NCBI GenBank assembly: GCA_902470905.1
Contig: CABRIC010000019.1
Location: 1-30,794, forward strand
DNA length: 30,794 bases
Direction: 5' to 3'
From: an uncultured Collinsella sp.
GTDB taxonomy: Bacteria > Actinomycetota > Coriobacteriia > Coriobacteriales > Coriobacteriaceae
The translations under genes were made by a program, and so were the position numbers. The stretch's first letter is position 1. The number at the start of each line of letters is the position of its first letter. Shown here one piece after another: positions 16,301 through 23,997 of this stretch. The notes under the pieces are model-generated. The model was given only the letters and a program-made list of their open reading frames with translations. It had not been told where the DNA came from and ran no database searches.

Positions 16301-16440
16301 GGGCCTATCTACTACGTTTAATTGGATACTCTCAATCATGCCAGGAAAACGAAAAATAAAACCGCAGGTAAAAGGCCTGTCGCTTTTCGAAAAATGCGGT
16401 CATGGTTGGCCCCATCGAGTTAAACGTAGTAGATGGCTCC
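16301..16440. repeat. Inverted-repeat element with ATCTACTACGTTTAA ends
   Basis: ATCTACTACGTTTAA (16307-16321) is repeated inverted at 16420-16434. Inside, ACCGCA (16361-16366) pairs with TGCGGT (16395-16400) around AAGGCCTGTCGCTTTT-like sequence. The total is about 130 bp with terminal inverted repeats and no gene, like a small non-autonomous mobile element or a structured transcript. Only one copy is in the window. Confidence 0.65.
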
Positions 16441-16502
16441 TTTTCGTGGCGGACCATCAAACGAACGCCGATGCTTGTGCTGTAGCCGCTCCGATCATTC
16501 GT

Positions 16503-16571
16503 AAGTTGCGGTGGAATAGTTCTTAGATTCAGCCATTTGCGGGCTAAGCAGGAACTATTTCACCGCAACTT
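16503..16571. repeat. Inverted repeat, long-arm family, copy 1
   Basis: 20-nt arms 16503-16522 and 16552-16571 (AAGTTGCGGTG...ATAGTTC) match at 19 of 20 positions, the exception being a G-T pair, around a 29-nt spacer. The arms are nearly the same as those at 22888-22954. No T-run follows. Confidence 0.85.
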
Positions 16572-16632
16572 AATTTCAGACCAGGCACCCGCAGCAAGAA
16601 GACGAATAGCCACGGCCTCCTTAGTTACCGCA

Positions 16633-16753
16633 GGAGGCCCCAGGGCTTACCTCCCAAATCTTTCCGCAGGACGGAAGGATCCCGCCGCGCGAAGCGCACG
16701 GCGGGATCCTGACATGTCCGAGGACGATTTGGGAGGTAAGCCCTGGGGCCTCC
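16633..16753 (+). repeat. Nested hairpin element, copy 3
   Basis: Outer arms 16633-16660 and 16726-16753 are perfect complements over 28 nt. The internal loop has TTTCCGCA (16661-16668), GGAC (16669-16672) pairing with GTCC (16716-16719), AT bulged before it, then GAGGAC (16720-16725). The inner stem GGATCCCGCCG (16677-16687) pairs with 16699-16709 and is capped by CGC-GAA-GCG. It lies 23 bp beyond the pfkA stop codon, in the convergent gap with the permease gene. The gap 16132-16776 holds only these repeats and no gene. Confidence 0.9.
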
Positions 16754-16776
16754 GATGAGAGCAGTTCCAGCCGAGG

Positions 16777-17856
16777 CTATTCGTCGCCGAAGCTGATGCC
16801 CAACGCCTTGGCCTCGCGTACCAGATCGCTCTGGGGGTCGACATACTTGAGCTTGCCGGCGACCTCCTCGAGCGGCATGTGGCACATCTTGCCGTCGCGC
16901 AGGGCAATCATGTAGCCAAACTCGCCGCGCAGGCAGCCAAGCGCGGCCTCGACGCCGCACTGGGTCGCAAAGATGCGGTCCTGGGCGTCGGGCTGGCCGC
17001 CGCGCTGCGTGTGACCGGGGATGGCGACGCGGGTCTCGCGACCGGTCTTGGCCTCAATCTCCTTGGCGATGTCGTACACGATTGACGGGCTCGTGCGCTC
17101 GGCGAGCTTCTTCTTGTACTCCTTCTTGGATAGCGCTGCGTCCTCCTTGGAGATGGCGCCCTCGGCGACGGCCACGATGGTAAAGCGGCTGCCGGTCTCC
17201 ATGCGATGCTCGATGGTCTTGATGACGTTATCCATGTCGTAGGGAATCTCGGGAATCAAGATGACATCCGCGCCGCCCGCGACGCCGGCGTACAGCGGGA
17301 TCCAGCCAACCTTGTGGCCCATGATCTCGATGACAAACACGCGGCCGTGGCTCGAGGCGGTAGTGTGGATGTCGTCGATGCACTTGGTGGCGACGTCGAT
17401 GGCGCTCGTAAAGCCAAACGTCAGCTCGGTGCCCCAGGTGTCGTTATCGATGGTCTTGGGCAGGGCGATAACGTTGAGACCCTCTTCGCGCAGGCGGTTG
17501 GCAGTCTTGGTGGAGCCGTTGCCGCCCAGCATAAACAGGCAGTCGAGCTGCAGCTTGTGATAGGTGTGGACCATCGCCGGCACCTTCTCGACGCCGTCAG
17601 CCTCGGGAATGTCCAGACGCTTGAACGGTGTGCGGCTCGTGCCCAGGATGGTGCCGCCGCGGGTGAGGATGCCGCTAAAATCGGCGGGCGTCATGACGCG
17701 GAACCTGCTGTAGATAAGGCCCTGGTAGCCGTCCTCAAAACCATAGATCTCGATAGGTTCTTCGCTATTGGTCATAAGCGTTTTGACGATGCCGCGCATG
17801 GTGGCGTTGAGCGCTTGGCAGTCGCCGCCACTGGTAAGAAGACCGATCCTAAGCAT
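16777..17856 (-). CDS. pfkA: 6-phosphofructokinase with atypical motifs
   Basis: Phosphorylates fructose 6-phosphate, the committed step of glycolysis. The 359 residues exceed the compact ATP-type enzyme (about 320). The N-terminal loop is TSGGDCQALNATMRG. The motif that is GGDGS in most ATP enzymes is GGNGS (111-115), with Asn113 replacing an Asp that helps bind magnesium. The catalytic segment is PKTIDND (133-139) with base D137. Gly at the 104-like position suggests ATP, whereas Lys before TIDND is typical of pyrophosphate enzymes, so the phosphate donor is unclear. EIMGHKVGWIPLYAG replaces the usual MGR. The start at 17856 follows GGAAGGATTC. Confidence 0.88.
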   Translation of the reverse strand: MLRIGLLTSGGDCQALNATMRGIVKTLMTNSEEPIEIYGFEDGYQGLIYSRFRVMTPADFSGILTRGGTILGTSRTPFKRLDIPEADGVEKVPAMVHTYHKLQLDCLFMLGGNGSTKTANRLREEGLNVIALPKTIDNDTWGTELTFGFTSAIDVATKCIDDIHTTASSHGRVFVIEIMGHKVGWIPLYAGVAGGADVILIPEIPYDMDNVIKTIEHRMETGSRFTIVAVAEGAISKEDAALSKKEYKKKLAERTSPSIVYDIAKEIEAKTGRETRVAIPGHTQRGGQPDAQDRIFATQCGVEAALGCLRGEFGYMIALRDGKMCHMPLEEVAGKLKYVDPQSDLVREAKALGISFGDE

Positions 17857-17875
17857 GATGAATCCTTCCGGGCAA

Positions 17876-17884
17876 GTTATAACA
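17876..17884 (-). promoter_or_regulatory. Extended -10 promoter of pfkA
   Basis: On the minus strand the sequence TGTTATAAC is an extended -10 (TGn plus TATAAC), 20 bp before the pfkA start. No convincing -35 is present; the expected place is inside the hairpin at 17894-17929. Confidence 0.4.
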
Positions 17885-17893
17885 TGCGCATAA

Positions 17894-17929
17894 GTTTACC
17901 CCCGCACACTGTTGATACGGGGGTAAAAC
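17894..17929 (-). terminator. Hairpin between the amide hydrolase gene and pfkA
   Basis: TTTACCCCCG (17895-17904) pairs perfectly with CGGGGGTAAA (17918-17927) around 13 nt. No long T-run follows on either strand. It lies after the hydrolase stop (17997) and before pfkA, so it probably limits read-through. Confidence 0.55.
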
Positions 17930-17996
17930 GTGTTAGCTCAAGCGTATAGAAATGTAAACAACGTCAGGCGAGCGTAAGGTCGACGGGCCTGGGTCC

Positions 17997-19082
17997 TTAC
18001 AGTACGAAGGCGTCGACGTCGCCCCAGTGGCGGCGCAGCGTAATGGCGGCGGCGGGTTCGGTATTGTCAAAGACGACCGACCATTGCGTATTGCTGGTGA
18101 TGTCTTCCGGATTGGGCTCTTGCGCCGCGGCGCGCAGGGCTTCCCAGACAATCGTTTCGTCCTGGGCACCGACATGAGCGTCAAGGACATCGGCGATTGC
18201 GACGGCGCGCTCTTTACCATGGCCCAGCTCGCCATTCTTTTGGTTGGGCAGCACTTCGTCGCCATAGCAGGCGTAGAAGTTTGTAACCTGGCGTACAGGA
18301 GTCGCTTTGAAAGCGCGGTCCGGATCGCGCGGATCCCACTCTACTACGCGCGCGTCACCGGCGGCGTCGTTGATAAAGAAGTGGTAATCGCGTCCGGCCA
18401 TGGCGTGCATGTCGTAGGCGGAAAGCAGGTCGACGGCCTCTTGCGTGGTAGCCGCGCGGTCGAGCATCAGACGGATGGCGAGCGAGGTATTGATGACGGG
18501 GCGTTGCGCGTCCTGGTCACAGGGCTTGGAATCCAGGGTGAGTACGGCAATGGACACGCCACATTCGTTGACGCCGTCGAGCTGGGCAAACGGGCCCATC
18601 AACGCCGCGGCGCGTCCGGTGATGGAGTCAAGCGGAGTGTTGGCGCCCAGGTTATTGAGGGCGGCAAACCCGATGGAAGCATAGCCGCCGCGTGGGTGAT
18701 TGCGCACCAGCAGCGCCGAGGTGTCGTCTTTAAAGTCGTAATTGCGACCGGTGCGCACGCGGCCCTCGGCATCTACGGCGACAAAAGCGCTGCAGGCAAA
18801 CTGGGGCGCCTGGACATGTACCGGCACACCGGGCAGCACCTGCGCCACCACGGCATCGATGTAGGCCTGGTCGTCGCGCACGCCAGCGGCGATGATGCGA
18901 TCAAGATCGTAGTCGTAGGCGATGTCGATTGCGTACAGGTCATAGCCATCCGCGTAGCCGGTCAAGCGTTTGAGCGACGCGGCGGACTTGATTTGCTTGT
19001 GATAAACGATACCGGTGGCAGCGGCAAGGCCGACGGCGACTCCCGCGACACCGCAGGCGATGGCAATGTTACGTGGCTTCAT
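17997..19082 (-). CDS. Membrane-anchored linear amide C-N hydrolase (choloylglycine/C45-like Ntn family)
   Basis: Ntn hydrolases of this group cut linear amide bonds, as in bile salt hydrolase, penicillin V acylase and N-acylethanolamine amidase. The 361-residue protein starts with a hydrophobic segment (about 6-26) that is a membrane anchor or uncleaved signal. The nucleophile candidate is C97 in QFACSAF, followed by TGRNYDF, the family R-N-x-D element. GVNECGVSIAVLTLD and SLAIRLMLDRAATTQEAVDLL match later family blocks. A free N-terminal cysteine would need cleavage before C97; classical bile salt hydrolases start Met-Cys and lack this long leader. I therefore do not call it a bile salt hydrolase; the substrate is unknown. 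Start 19082 follows AGAGGAG. It diverges from apeB. Confidence 0.82.
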   Translation of the reverse strand: MKPRNIAIACGVAGVAVGLAAATGIVYHKQIKSAASLKRLTGYADGYDLYAIDIAYDYDLDRIIAAGVRDDQAYIDAVVAQVLPGVPVHVQAPQFACSAFVAVDAEGRVRTGRNYDFKDDTSALLVRNHPRGGYASIGFAALNNLGANTPLDSITGRAAALMGPFAQLDGVNECGVSIAVLTLDSKPCDQDAQRPVINTSLAIRLMLDRAATTQEAVDLLSAYDMHAMAGRDYHFFINDAAGDARVVEWDPRDPDRAFKATPVRQVTNFYACYGDEVLPNQKNGELGHGKERAVAIADVLDAHVGAQDETIVWEALRAAAQEPNPEDITSNTQWSVVFDNTEPAAAITLRRHWGDVDAFVL

Positions 19083-19243
19083 GACGGCTCCTCTCGTCCT
19101 GTTAGCGTAATTGTCGCAAAAGGTGCACGGGCATGATGGCTCAACTTGGTGAGCGGTGCGGGATTAAACACGGAATGAAGAGTGCAGCGCTGGCGCGGCG
19201 GGGTATGCTGGAAGGGACCATCAACCCAGCGAAAGGGGAGAGC

Positions 19244-20629
19244 ATGACGGATCAGGAAACGCCCGAGCGCGCGCATGTGACGGCCGATGATATCGAGGCC
19301 GCCAACGACCTTATCGACTTTATCGAGGCATGCCCCAGCATGTTCCATACGGCGGCAACCATTATGGCCGAGCTCGACGAAGCGGGCTTTACCTACCTGT
19401 CCGAGAACGCGGCGTGGGACATCGAGCCGGGCGGGCGTTATTACACGCAGCGCAACACCTCGAGCGTTATCGCCTTTAAGGTGGGCGAGGACCTGGCTGC
19501 TACGTGGGGCGAGGACGGCGTTGCCGGCGACTACCATTTTCAGCTGACGGCGTCGCACAGCGACTCGCCGACGTTTAAGGTTAAGGCCGTGCCCGAGCTC
19601 GACGGCGCGGGCGAGACGCTGCGCCTGAACACCGAGGCCTACGGCGGCATGATCGACTACACCTGGTTCGACCGTCCGCTGGCACTCGCGGGCCGCGTGC
19701 TGGTACGCGAGGGCGACCGTATTGAGAGCCGCCTGCTTGCCACCGAGCGCGAGGTCGCTATTATCCCGAGCCTTGCCATCCACATGAACCGCGGCGTTAA
19801 CGAGGGCTTTGCGCCTAATCGTGCTGTCGACCTGTGCCCGCTCATCAGCGCCGGTGACCTTAAGCAGGGCGACTTTGATGCTCTGATCGCCGACGAACTG
19901 GACGTTGAGCCCGAGCAAATTTTGGGCCGCGATCTGTTCCTGGTCAATCGTCAGGATGCGCGCATTTGGGGCTGGGCCGATGAGTTTATCTCGACGCCCA
20001 AGCTCGACGACCTGGCATGCGCCTACACCTCTCTGCAGGCATTTTTGGGTGCCGAGAACGCGCACGATGTCTCGGTCTTTTGCTGCTTTGATAACGAGGA
20101 GGTTGGCTCCGAGACCAAGCAGGGCGCCATGTCGACGTTCTTGGCCGATGCGCTGCGCCGCATTAACGGCTCGCTGGGCTTTGACGACGAGTCGTACCAC
20201 CGCGCGCTTGCCGCCTCGATGCTCGTGAGCTGCGACAACGCACATGCCGTGCATCCCAACCATGCCGAGAAGTGCGATGCCCGCAACCAGGTGGTGCTTA
20301 ACGGGGGCATCGTCGTCAAGGAAGCTGCTAACCAGCACTACTGCACCGATGCCTTTAGCCGCGCGGTGTTCCAGGCCATCTGCGATGACGCCGACGTGCC
20401 CACGCAGGCCTTCGCCAACAAGAGTGATATGGCCGGCGGCTCCACCCTGGGCAACCTGTCGAATATGCAGGCGAGCATGCATGCCGTAGACGTGGGCCTG
20501 CCGCAGCTGGCCATGCACTCGAGCTACGAGACCGGCGGCGTGCGCGACGTGATGTGCGCCATCCGCGCCCTCACGGCCTTCTACGAGCGCGACCTAACCA
20601 TCAACGGCGCCGAAAGCGTGGAACTCTAA
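19244..20629 (+). CDS. apeB: M18 family aminopeptidase
   Basis: A cytosolic zinc aminopeptidase with a preference for acidic or other N-terminal residues. The 461-residue length matches bacterial M18 (about 430-460). The metal and catalytic motifs are in order: ASHSDSPTF with H105 and D107, the bridging aspartate in PKLDDLACAYTSL, catalytic and metal glutamates in FDNEEVGS, and the final metal histidine in QLAMHSSYETGG. HPNHAEKCDARNQVVLNGG is also typical. The start at ATG 19244 follows AAAGGGGAG. It is divergent from the amide hydrolase across a 161-bp gap. A 37-bp palindromic repeat begins at the base after its stop codon. Confidence 0.93.
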   Translation: MTDQETPERAHVTADDIEAANDLIDFIEACPSMFHTAATIMAELDEAGFTYLSENAAWDIEPGGRYYTQRNTSSVIAFKVGEDLAATWGEDGVAGDYHFQLTASHSDSPTFKVKAVPELDGAGETLRLNTEAYGGMIDYTWFDRPLALAGRVLVREGDRIESRLLATEREVAIIPSLAIHMNRGVNEGFAPNRAVDLCPLISAGDLKQGDFDALIADELDVEPEQILGRDLFLVNRQDARIWGWADEFISTPKLDDLACAYTSLQAFLGAENAHDVSVFCCFDNEEVGSETKQGAMSTFLADALRRINGSLGFDDESYHRALAASMLVSCDNAHAVHPNHAEKCDARNQVVLNGGIVVKEAANQHYCTDAFSRAVFQAICDDADVPTQAFANKSDMAGGSTLGNLSNMQASMHAVDVGLPQLAMHSSYETGGVRDVMCAIRALTAFYERDLTINGAESVEL

Positions 20630-20683
20630 AACCTGCCAAAAAGGGACAGGTTCATTTTGGCAGGTTTTATCTGGGCAAATGCC
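20630..20683 (+). repeat. 37-bp palindromic gene-end repeat, copy 3, with 3' extension
   Basis: The palindrome spans 20630-20666, perfect arms AACCTGCCAAAA / TTTTGGCAGGTT, starting one base after the apeB stop. TTATCTGGGCAAA follows, as in copy 2 at 16130. Probable terminator of apeB. Confidence 0.88.
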
Positions 20684-20741
20684 AGTGGCATTGCAAGTCG
20701 ATAGGGCCCTAAAACGTCGCAGGTCGAATAAAAGTCAGCGA

Positions 20742-20840
20742 GAGCCCGCCGTTTGAGCCAAGGTGCCGTGAAATGAAAAGGCGCTGACCTTCTGGTCGCG
20801 CCTTTGAAATTGAACGGCAGATTGGCCAAACGGCGGGCTC
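20742..20840. repeat. Long multi-part hairpin between apeB and the dehydrogenase
   Basis: GAGCCCGCCGTTTG (20742-20755) pairs perfectly with 20827-20840, and GCCA with TGGC extends it past one bulged A. Further in, TGCCGT (20764-20769) pairs with ACGGCA (20814-20819), AAAGGCGC (20777-20784) with GCGCCTTT (20798-20805), and GACC with GGTC at the tip. The stem is thus continued across about 99 nt with small internal loops, like a structured RNA. It lacks the TCCGCAG/CGAGGAC motifs of the other nested family. Confidence 0.75.
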
Positions 20841-20853
20841 GCAGCGTCGGCTC

Positions 20854-20880
20854 ATTACGCCGTTTGTAAAACGGCGTAAT
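20854..20880 (-). terminator. Terminator of the 2-hydroxyacid dehydrogenase gene
   Basis: ATTACGCCGTTT (20854-20865) pairs perfectly over 12 bp with AAACGGCGTAAT (20869-20880) around 3 nt, two bases after the dehydrogenase stop. The stem is symmetric and could stop transcripts from both convergent genes. Confidence 0.7.
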
Positions 20881-20882
20881 TC

Positions 20883-21818
20883 TTAGTGCTCAATCCAACA
20901 GCGCAGGGTTTCGCCGACTTGCAAGTGACGCAGATTCTCCGCGGCGATGTCGACCACATTATTGAGTGTGGCCTCTAGGTGGAACCAGCCCGAGATATGC
21001 GGCGTGATGAGCATGTTGGGCGCATCCCACAGGGGGCTTGTCGCAAGCAGCGGCTCGGGGTCGGTGACATCGACCGCGGCACCGGCGAGATGACCCGACT
21101 CCAGGGCGGCAACCAAGTCGTCGGCGACCACAAGGTCGCCGCGGCCGCCGTTGGCAAAGAAGGCGCCCGGTTTCATCGCGGCGAAGAACTCGGCGTTCGC
21201 CAGGCCGCGGGTCTCGGGTGTGCTGGGCATAAAGGAAGCGACGATGTCAGCCTCGGCCAGGCGCTCGGGCAGTGCGTCCATGCCGTCCATGTCCTCAAAC
21301 ACTATGGGGTAGACGAGCGGATGGCGCTTGATGCCGCGGACGTGCGCGCCCATGCTGCGGCAGAGCGTGGCAAAGTGGCCGCCGATATCGCCCGCGCCCA
21401 GCACCAGCACGTTGGCATTTTTGAGCGAGGTGACCGGCCCTAAGTCCTCCCAGCGATGCTCGCGCTGCAGGTCCTGGTAGCTGGGCAGGCGCTTCATCAT
21501 AGACAGCACCATGGCAAACATGTGCTCGCTCACGGCCTGGCCATAGGCGCCCACCGAGCAAGACAGCTTGGCGTCGGCTGGCACGGTGCCGGCGGCAAGG
21601 TAGTCGTCATAGCCGGCGGTCTGCAATTGCAACAGCCGGAGATGCTCGCATGCCGTGAGCATGTCAGGGTCGATGTTGCCCAGGATCACGTCGGCATCGG
21701 CGACCTGCTCGCGCGTGATGGCGTCGGCGCTCGTGTAGATAAAGTCCTCGCCCGGAGCGCTCGACTCGAGGATCGCGCGATGGCGGTTGTTGACGGGCAA
21801 CAAAACCAGGATGTTCAC
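20883..21818 (-). CDS. D-isomer-specific 2-hydroxyacid dehydrogenase
   Basis: An NAD(P)-dependent oxidoreductase reducing a 2-keto acid to a D-2-hydroxyacid or the reverse. The 311-residue protein has the Rossmann motif VLGAGDIGGHFA near residue 135. The catalytic triad is in order: Arg in NGGRGDLV, Glu in DVTDPEPL and His in ITPHISGW. The specific substrate (glyoxylate/hydroxypyruvate, phosphoglycerate or other) cannot be told. The start is GTG 21818, after AGAGGA at good spacing, giving MNILVLLPVNN; upstream in-frame ATG codons would read through a palindromic repeat and are rejected. It follows map on the same strand after map's terminator. Confidence 0.88.
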   Translation of the reverse strand: MNILVLLPVNNRHRAILESSAPGEDFIYTSADAITREQVADADVILGNIDPDMLTACEHLRLLQLQTAGYDDYLAAGTVPADAKLSCSVGAYGQAVSEHMFAMVLSMMKRLPSYQDLQREHRWEDLGPVTSLKNANVLVLGAGDIGGHFATLCRSMGAHVRGIKRHPLVYPIVFEDMDGMDALPERLAEADIVASFMPSTPETRGLANAEFFAAMKPGAFFANGGRGDLVVADDLVAALESGHLAGAAVDVTDPEPLLATSPLWDAPNMLITPHISGWFHLEATLNNVVDIAAENLRHLQVGETLRCWIEH

Positions 21819-21837
21819 AAGCAGTCCTCTCCGCTCG

Positions 21838-21873
21838 ACCTGCCAAAAAAGGACAGGTTTATTTTGGCAGGTT
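21838..21873 (+). repeat. Palindromic gene-end repeat, copy 4
   Basis: ACCTGCCAAAA / TTTTGGCAGGT arms with the internal GGACAGG, in the same orientation as copies 2 and 3 although the neighbouring genes run on the minus strand. The following GTATCAGGCAAA is a variant of the TTATCTGGGCAAA extension. It sits 20 bp upstream of the dehydrogenase start. Confidence 0.83.
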
Positions 21874-21892
21874 GTATCAGGCAAACCGTTCA

Positions 21893-21937
21893 AATAAAAC
21901 GCCGGATGCAAGACGAGCGTGCCCGTCAGCATCCGGC
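21893..21937 (-). terminator. Intrinsic terminator of map
   Basis: GCCGGATGC (21901-21909) pairs with GCATCCGGC (21929-21937), and GACG/CGTC extends the stem. On the minus strand this is followed by GTTTTATTTG (21900-21891). It is 10 bp after the map stop codon. Confidence 0.85.
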
Positions 21938-21947
21938 GCATCCACGG

Positions 21948-22835
21948 CTACCAGCTCAGCAGTTCGTAACCATCCTCGGTCACCACGAGCTGTACCTCGC
22001 ACTGGGCCGAATCGCTACCGTCCTTGGTGCGCACGCACCAACCGTCACCCTTGCTAATCTTGATGTCGGGCGCTCCGGCGTTGACCATGGGCTCGATGGT
22101 AAAGACCATGCCCGGAGCCATGATGGTGTCCACATCGGGCGCCTCGGTGGTAAAGCCCACAAACGGGTCCTCGTGGAACTCCTTACCGATGCCGTGTCCG
22201 CCGTACTCGCGCACCACGCTAAAGCCGGCGTCCTCGACCGTCTTTTGCACGGCCTCGGCCATAACGGACAGCGGCAGCCATGGCTTGACGGCTGCCAAGC
22301 CCGCCTCCACGCTGGCGCGGGTGACGTCGACCAGGCGCTGGCGCTCGGCAGAGACCTCGCCGATGCAGAACATGCGGCTCGAATCACTAAAGTAACCGTC
22401 CAGGATCGTGGAACAGTCCACGTTGATGATGTCGCCCTCGTGCAGCACGTCCGCATCGCAGGGGATACCGTGGCAGACGACGTCGTTGATCGAGGTACAC
22501 ACGCTCTTGGGGTAGCCCTCGTAGTTGAGGTCGGCCGGCGTGCCGCCGTGCTCGACGGTGTGATCGTAGATCATCTGGTCGATCTGGTTGGTGGTCATGC
22601 CCGCGGCGATGTGCTCGCCTACGTAATCGAGCACGCCTACGTTGATGGCGGCCGAGCGTTTGATGCCCTCGATATCGGCGGGCGTCTTGTAGAGCGTGCG
22701 GGGCAGAACCTCCCAGCCCTCTTCCCACAAGCGCTCGAGGCGCTCATCGAAGGCGCTATGGCATTTCTTGTATTTCTTGCCGCTGCCGCACCAGCAAGCG
22801 TCGTTGCGTCCGGGTACGGGTCCTTTGTCATACAT
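21948..22835 (-). CDS. map: Methionine aminopeptidase type I with N-terminal SEC-C zinc motif
   Basis: Removes the initiator methionine from new proteins. The 295 residues are longer than the plain enzyme (about 250) because of an N-terminal SEC-C motif, CWCGSGKKYKKCH (about residues 14-26), which binds zinc and may help contact the ribosome. The catalytic domain has H in VVCHGIP, metal ligands in DIINVDCS, GYFSDSSR, GGHGIGKEFHEDP, FTIEPM and AQCEVQLVVTEDG. In the last motif the residue after Glu is Val where most enzymes have His (EHT). The start at 22835 follows GAAAGGAAG. It is followed by a good terminator. Confidence 0.95.
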   Translation of the reverse strand: MYDKGPVPGRNDACWCGSGKKYKKCHSAFDERLERLWEEGWEVLPRTLYKTPADIEGIKRSAAINVGVLDYVGEHIAAGMTTNQIDQMIYDHTVEHGGTPADLNYEGYPKSVCTSINDVVCHGIPCDADVLHEGDIINVDCSTILDGYFSDSSRMFCIGEVSAERQRLVDVTRASVEAGLAAVKPWLPLSVMAEAVQKTVEDAGFSVVREYGGHGIGKEFHEDPFVGFTTEAPDVDTIMAPGMVFTIEPMVNAGAPDIKISKGDGWCVRTKDGSDSAQCEVQLVVTEDGYELLSW

Positions 22836-22887
22836 GGCTAACTTCCTTTCATCCGCAGCTAGTATAGCCCACCCATGCGTCCATAAA

Positions 22888-22954
22888 AGTTGCGGTGATA
22901 TAGTTCCGATTTAAGCGGTTTAACAGCATAAACAGGAACTATATCACCGCAACT
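22888..22954. repeat. Inverted repeat, long-arm family, copy 2
   Basis: AGTTGCGGTGATATAGTTCC (22888-22907) is repeated inverted without mismatch at 22935-22954, with a 27-nt spacer. Compared with 16503-16571, the arm positions that differ remain paired. It lies between map and the radical SAM gene, 41 bp beyond the latter's stop. Confidence 0.88.
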
Positions 22955-22995
22955 GATGGAGCGGGGTGGCGGACACTGGCTGCTGCGTGGTTTTG

Positions 22996-23772
22996 CTAGT
23001 AGCTCACCTGGCAGGGGATGCCGAGGGCGCGCACGCGTGCGGCAATGGCGTCGAGGACGTCGGGTGCTGCCTTGGCAAGGCCGGCGACCGGTGTCTCGCG
23101 CGCCACCGTGTAGATGGTCGCCTCCTGCGGACGAATGCGCTCGAGTGCCGCGAGCCAGGGGACAACGTACTCCTCGCCGGTGTTGTCGATGAGCTTGCCC
23201 TGATACTCGCCGGTCAAAAAGATCGTCTGGATAATAACGTGACCGTCAAAGCTTGCGAACGTCTCAATCTGGTGCTCGACGTCGTAGGGGCCAACAGGCT
23301 GGTCGAGCAGCTGGATAAATGCCGGGTCGACGGTATCGAGCTTAAGAATGTTGTCGTCGACCATCATGAGCGCATCGTGCACCTCGGGACGGTCGGCGCG
23401 CGTGCCGTTGGAAAGCACGGCGATCTTGGAGTTTGGGGCAAGCTCGTCGCGCAGCGCGACGGCGCCGGCGATGGCCTGCGGAAACTCCGGCGCGGCGGTG
23501 GGCTCGCCGTTGCCTGCGAAGGTGATCACATCGGGGAGCTCGCCCTCAGCTGCCATCTCGTGCAGCTTTGCCTCGAGCGCGTCGAGTACCACGGCAGCTG
23601 TGTTGTACCGCTCATGACAGGGGCGCTCGGCGTTGAGGCCGTTTTCGCAGTAAATGCAGTCGAACGTGCAGATTTTGCCGCTGGCCGGCATCATGTTGAC
23701 GCCGAGCGAGAGACCAAGGCGACGGCTGCGAACGGGCCCAAAGATGGGGCTGGCATTCAAAAACGTAGACAT
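22996..23772 (-). CDS. Radical SAM protein (COG0731-like, wyosine/MoaA-related group)
   Basis: A 258-residue radical SAM enzyme. The cluster motif CTFDCIYC (CX3CX2C) is near residue 38, followed by ENG, and the GGE-equivalent is FAGNGEPT. GPVRSRRLGLSLGVNMMP before the cluster is a pattern I associate with radical SAM proteins named after the tRNA-wybutosine enzyme; in bacteria their reaction is mostly unknown, so the substrate is left open. The start at 23772 is chosen because GAGGAG lies 9 bp upstream; the ATG at 23778 would leave only 3 bp. It is divergent from the alpha/beta hydrolase. Confidence 0.85.
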   Translation of the reverse strand: MSTFLNASPIFGPVRSRRLGLSLGVNMMPASGKICTFDCIYCENGLNAERPCHERYNTAAVVLDALEAKLHEMAAEGELPDVITFAGNGEPTAAPEFPQAIAGAVALRDELAPNSKIAVLSNGTRADRPEVHDALMMVDDNILKLDTVDPAFIQLLDQPVGPYDVEHQIETFASFDGHVIIQTIFLTGEYQGKLIDNTGEEYVVPWLAALERIRPQEATIYTVARETPVAGLAKAAPDVLDAIAARVRALGIPCQVSY

Positions 23773-23997
23773 AGGCATATGCTCCTCAAGACAATTGTGC
23801 CTAAGCATAGCATCGGCTCCAAAGCAAGGTGCGGGCCCTTGCTTTACAAGTTTCGTTTTTTCACGTCGCTCATTATGCCGTGCCAAGAAAAGCCTCGGGT
23901 CGGGTACAGTTAATCTGTTAACAAGGCGTAAGGCAATGCGGGTCCATCCAACTGCACTGACGTGCAACTGGATGAGCATTGATGATGGGGGCACAAC

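Noticed and set aside
16197..16526. 109-codon open frame in the permease-pfkA gap
   Set aside because: It passes through an inverted-repeat element and into the next repeat, has no plausible ribosome site and no recognisable domain.
17997..19082. Calling the Ntn hydrolase a bile salt hydrolase
   Set aside because: The Met-Cys start typical of bile salt hydrolases is absent and a membrane segment precedes the catalytic region; only the wider family is supported.
19079..20518. 479-codon open frame on the minus strand
   Set aside because: It is antisense to the M18 aminopeptidase, whose zinc motifs are intact; the frame is a by-product of high-G+C codon use.
21456..22841. 461-codon open frame on the plus strand
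   Set aside because: It is antisense to the dehydrogenase and map genes and also reads through a palindromic repeat and a terminator; no domain is recognisable.
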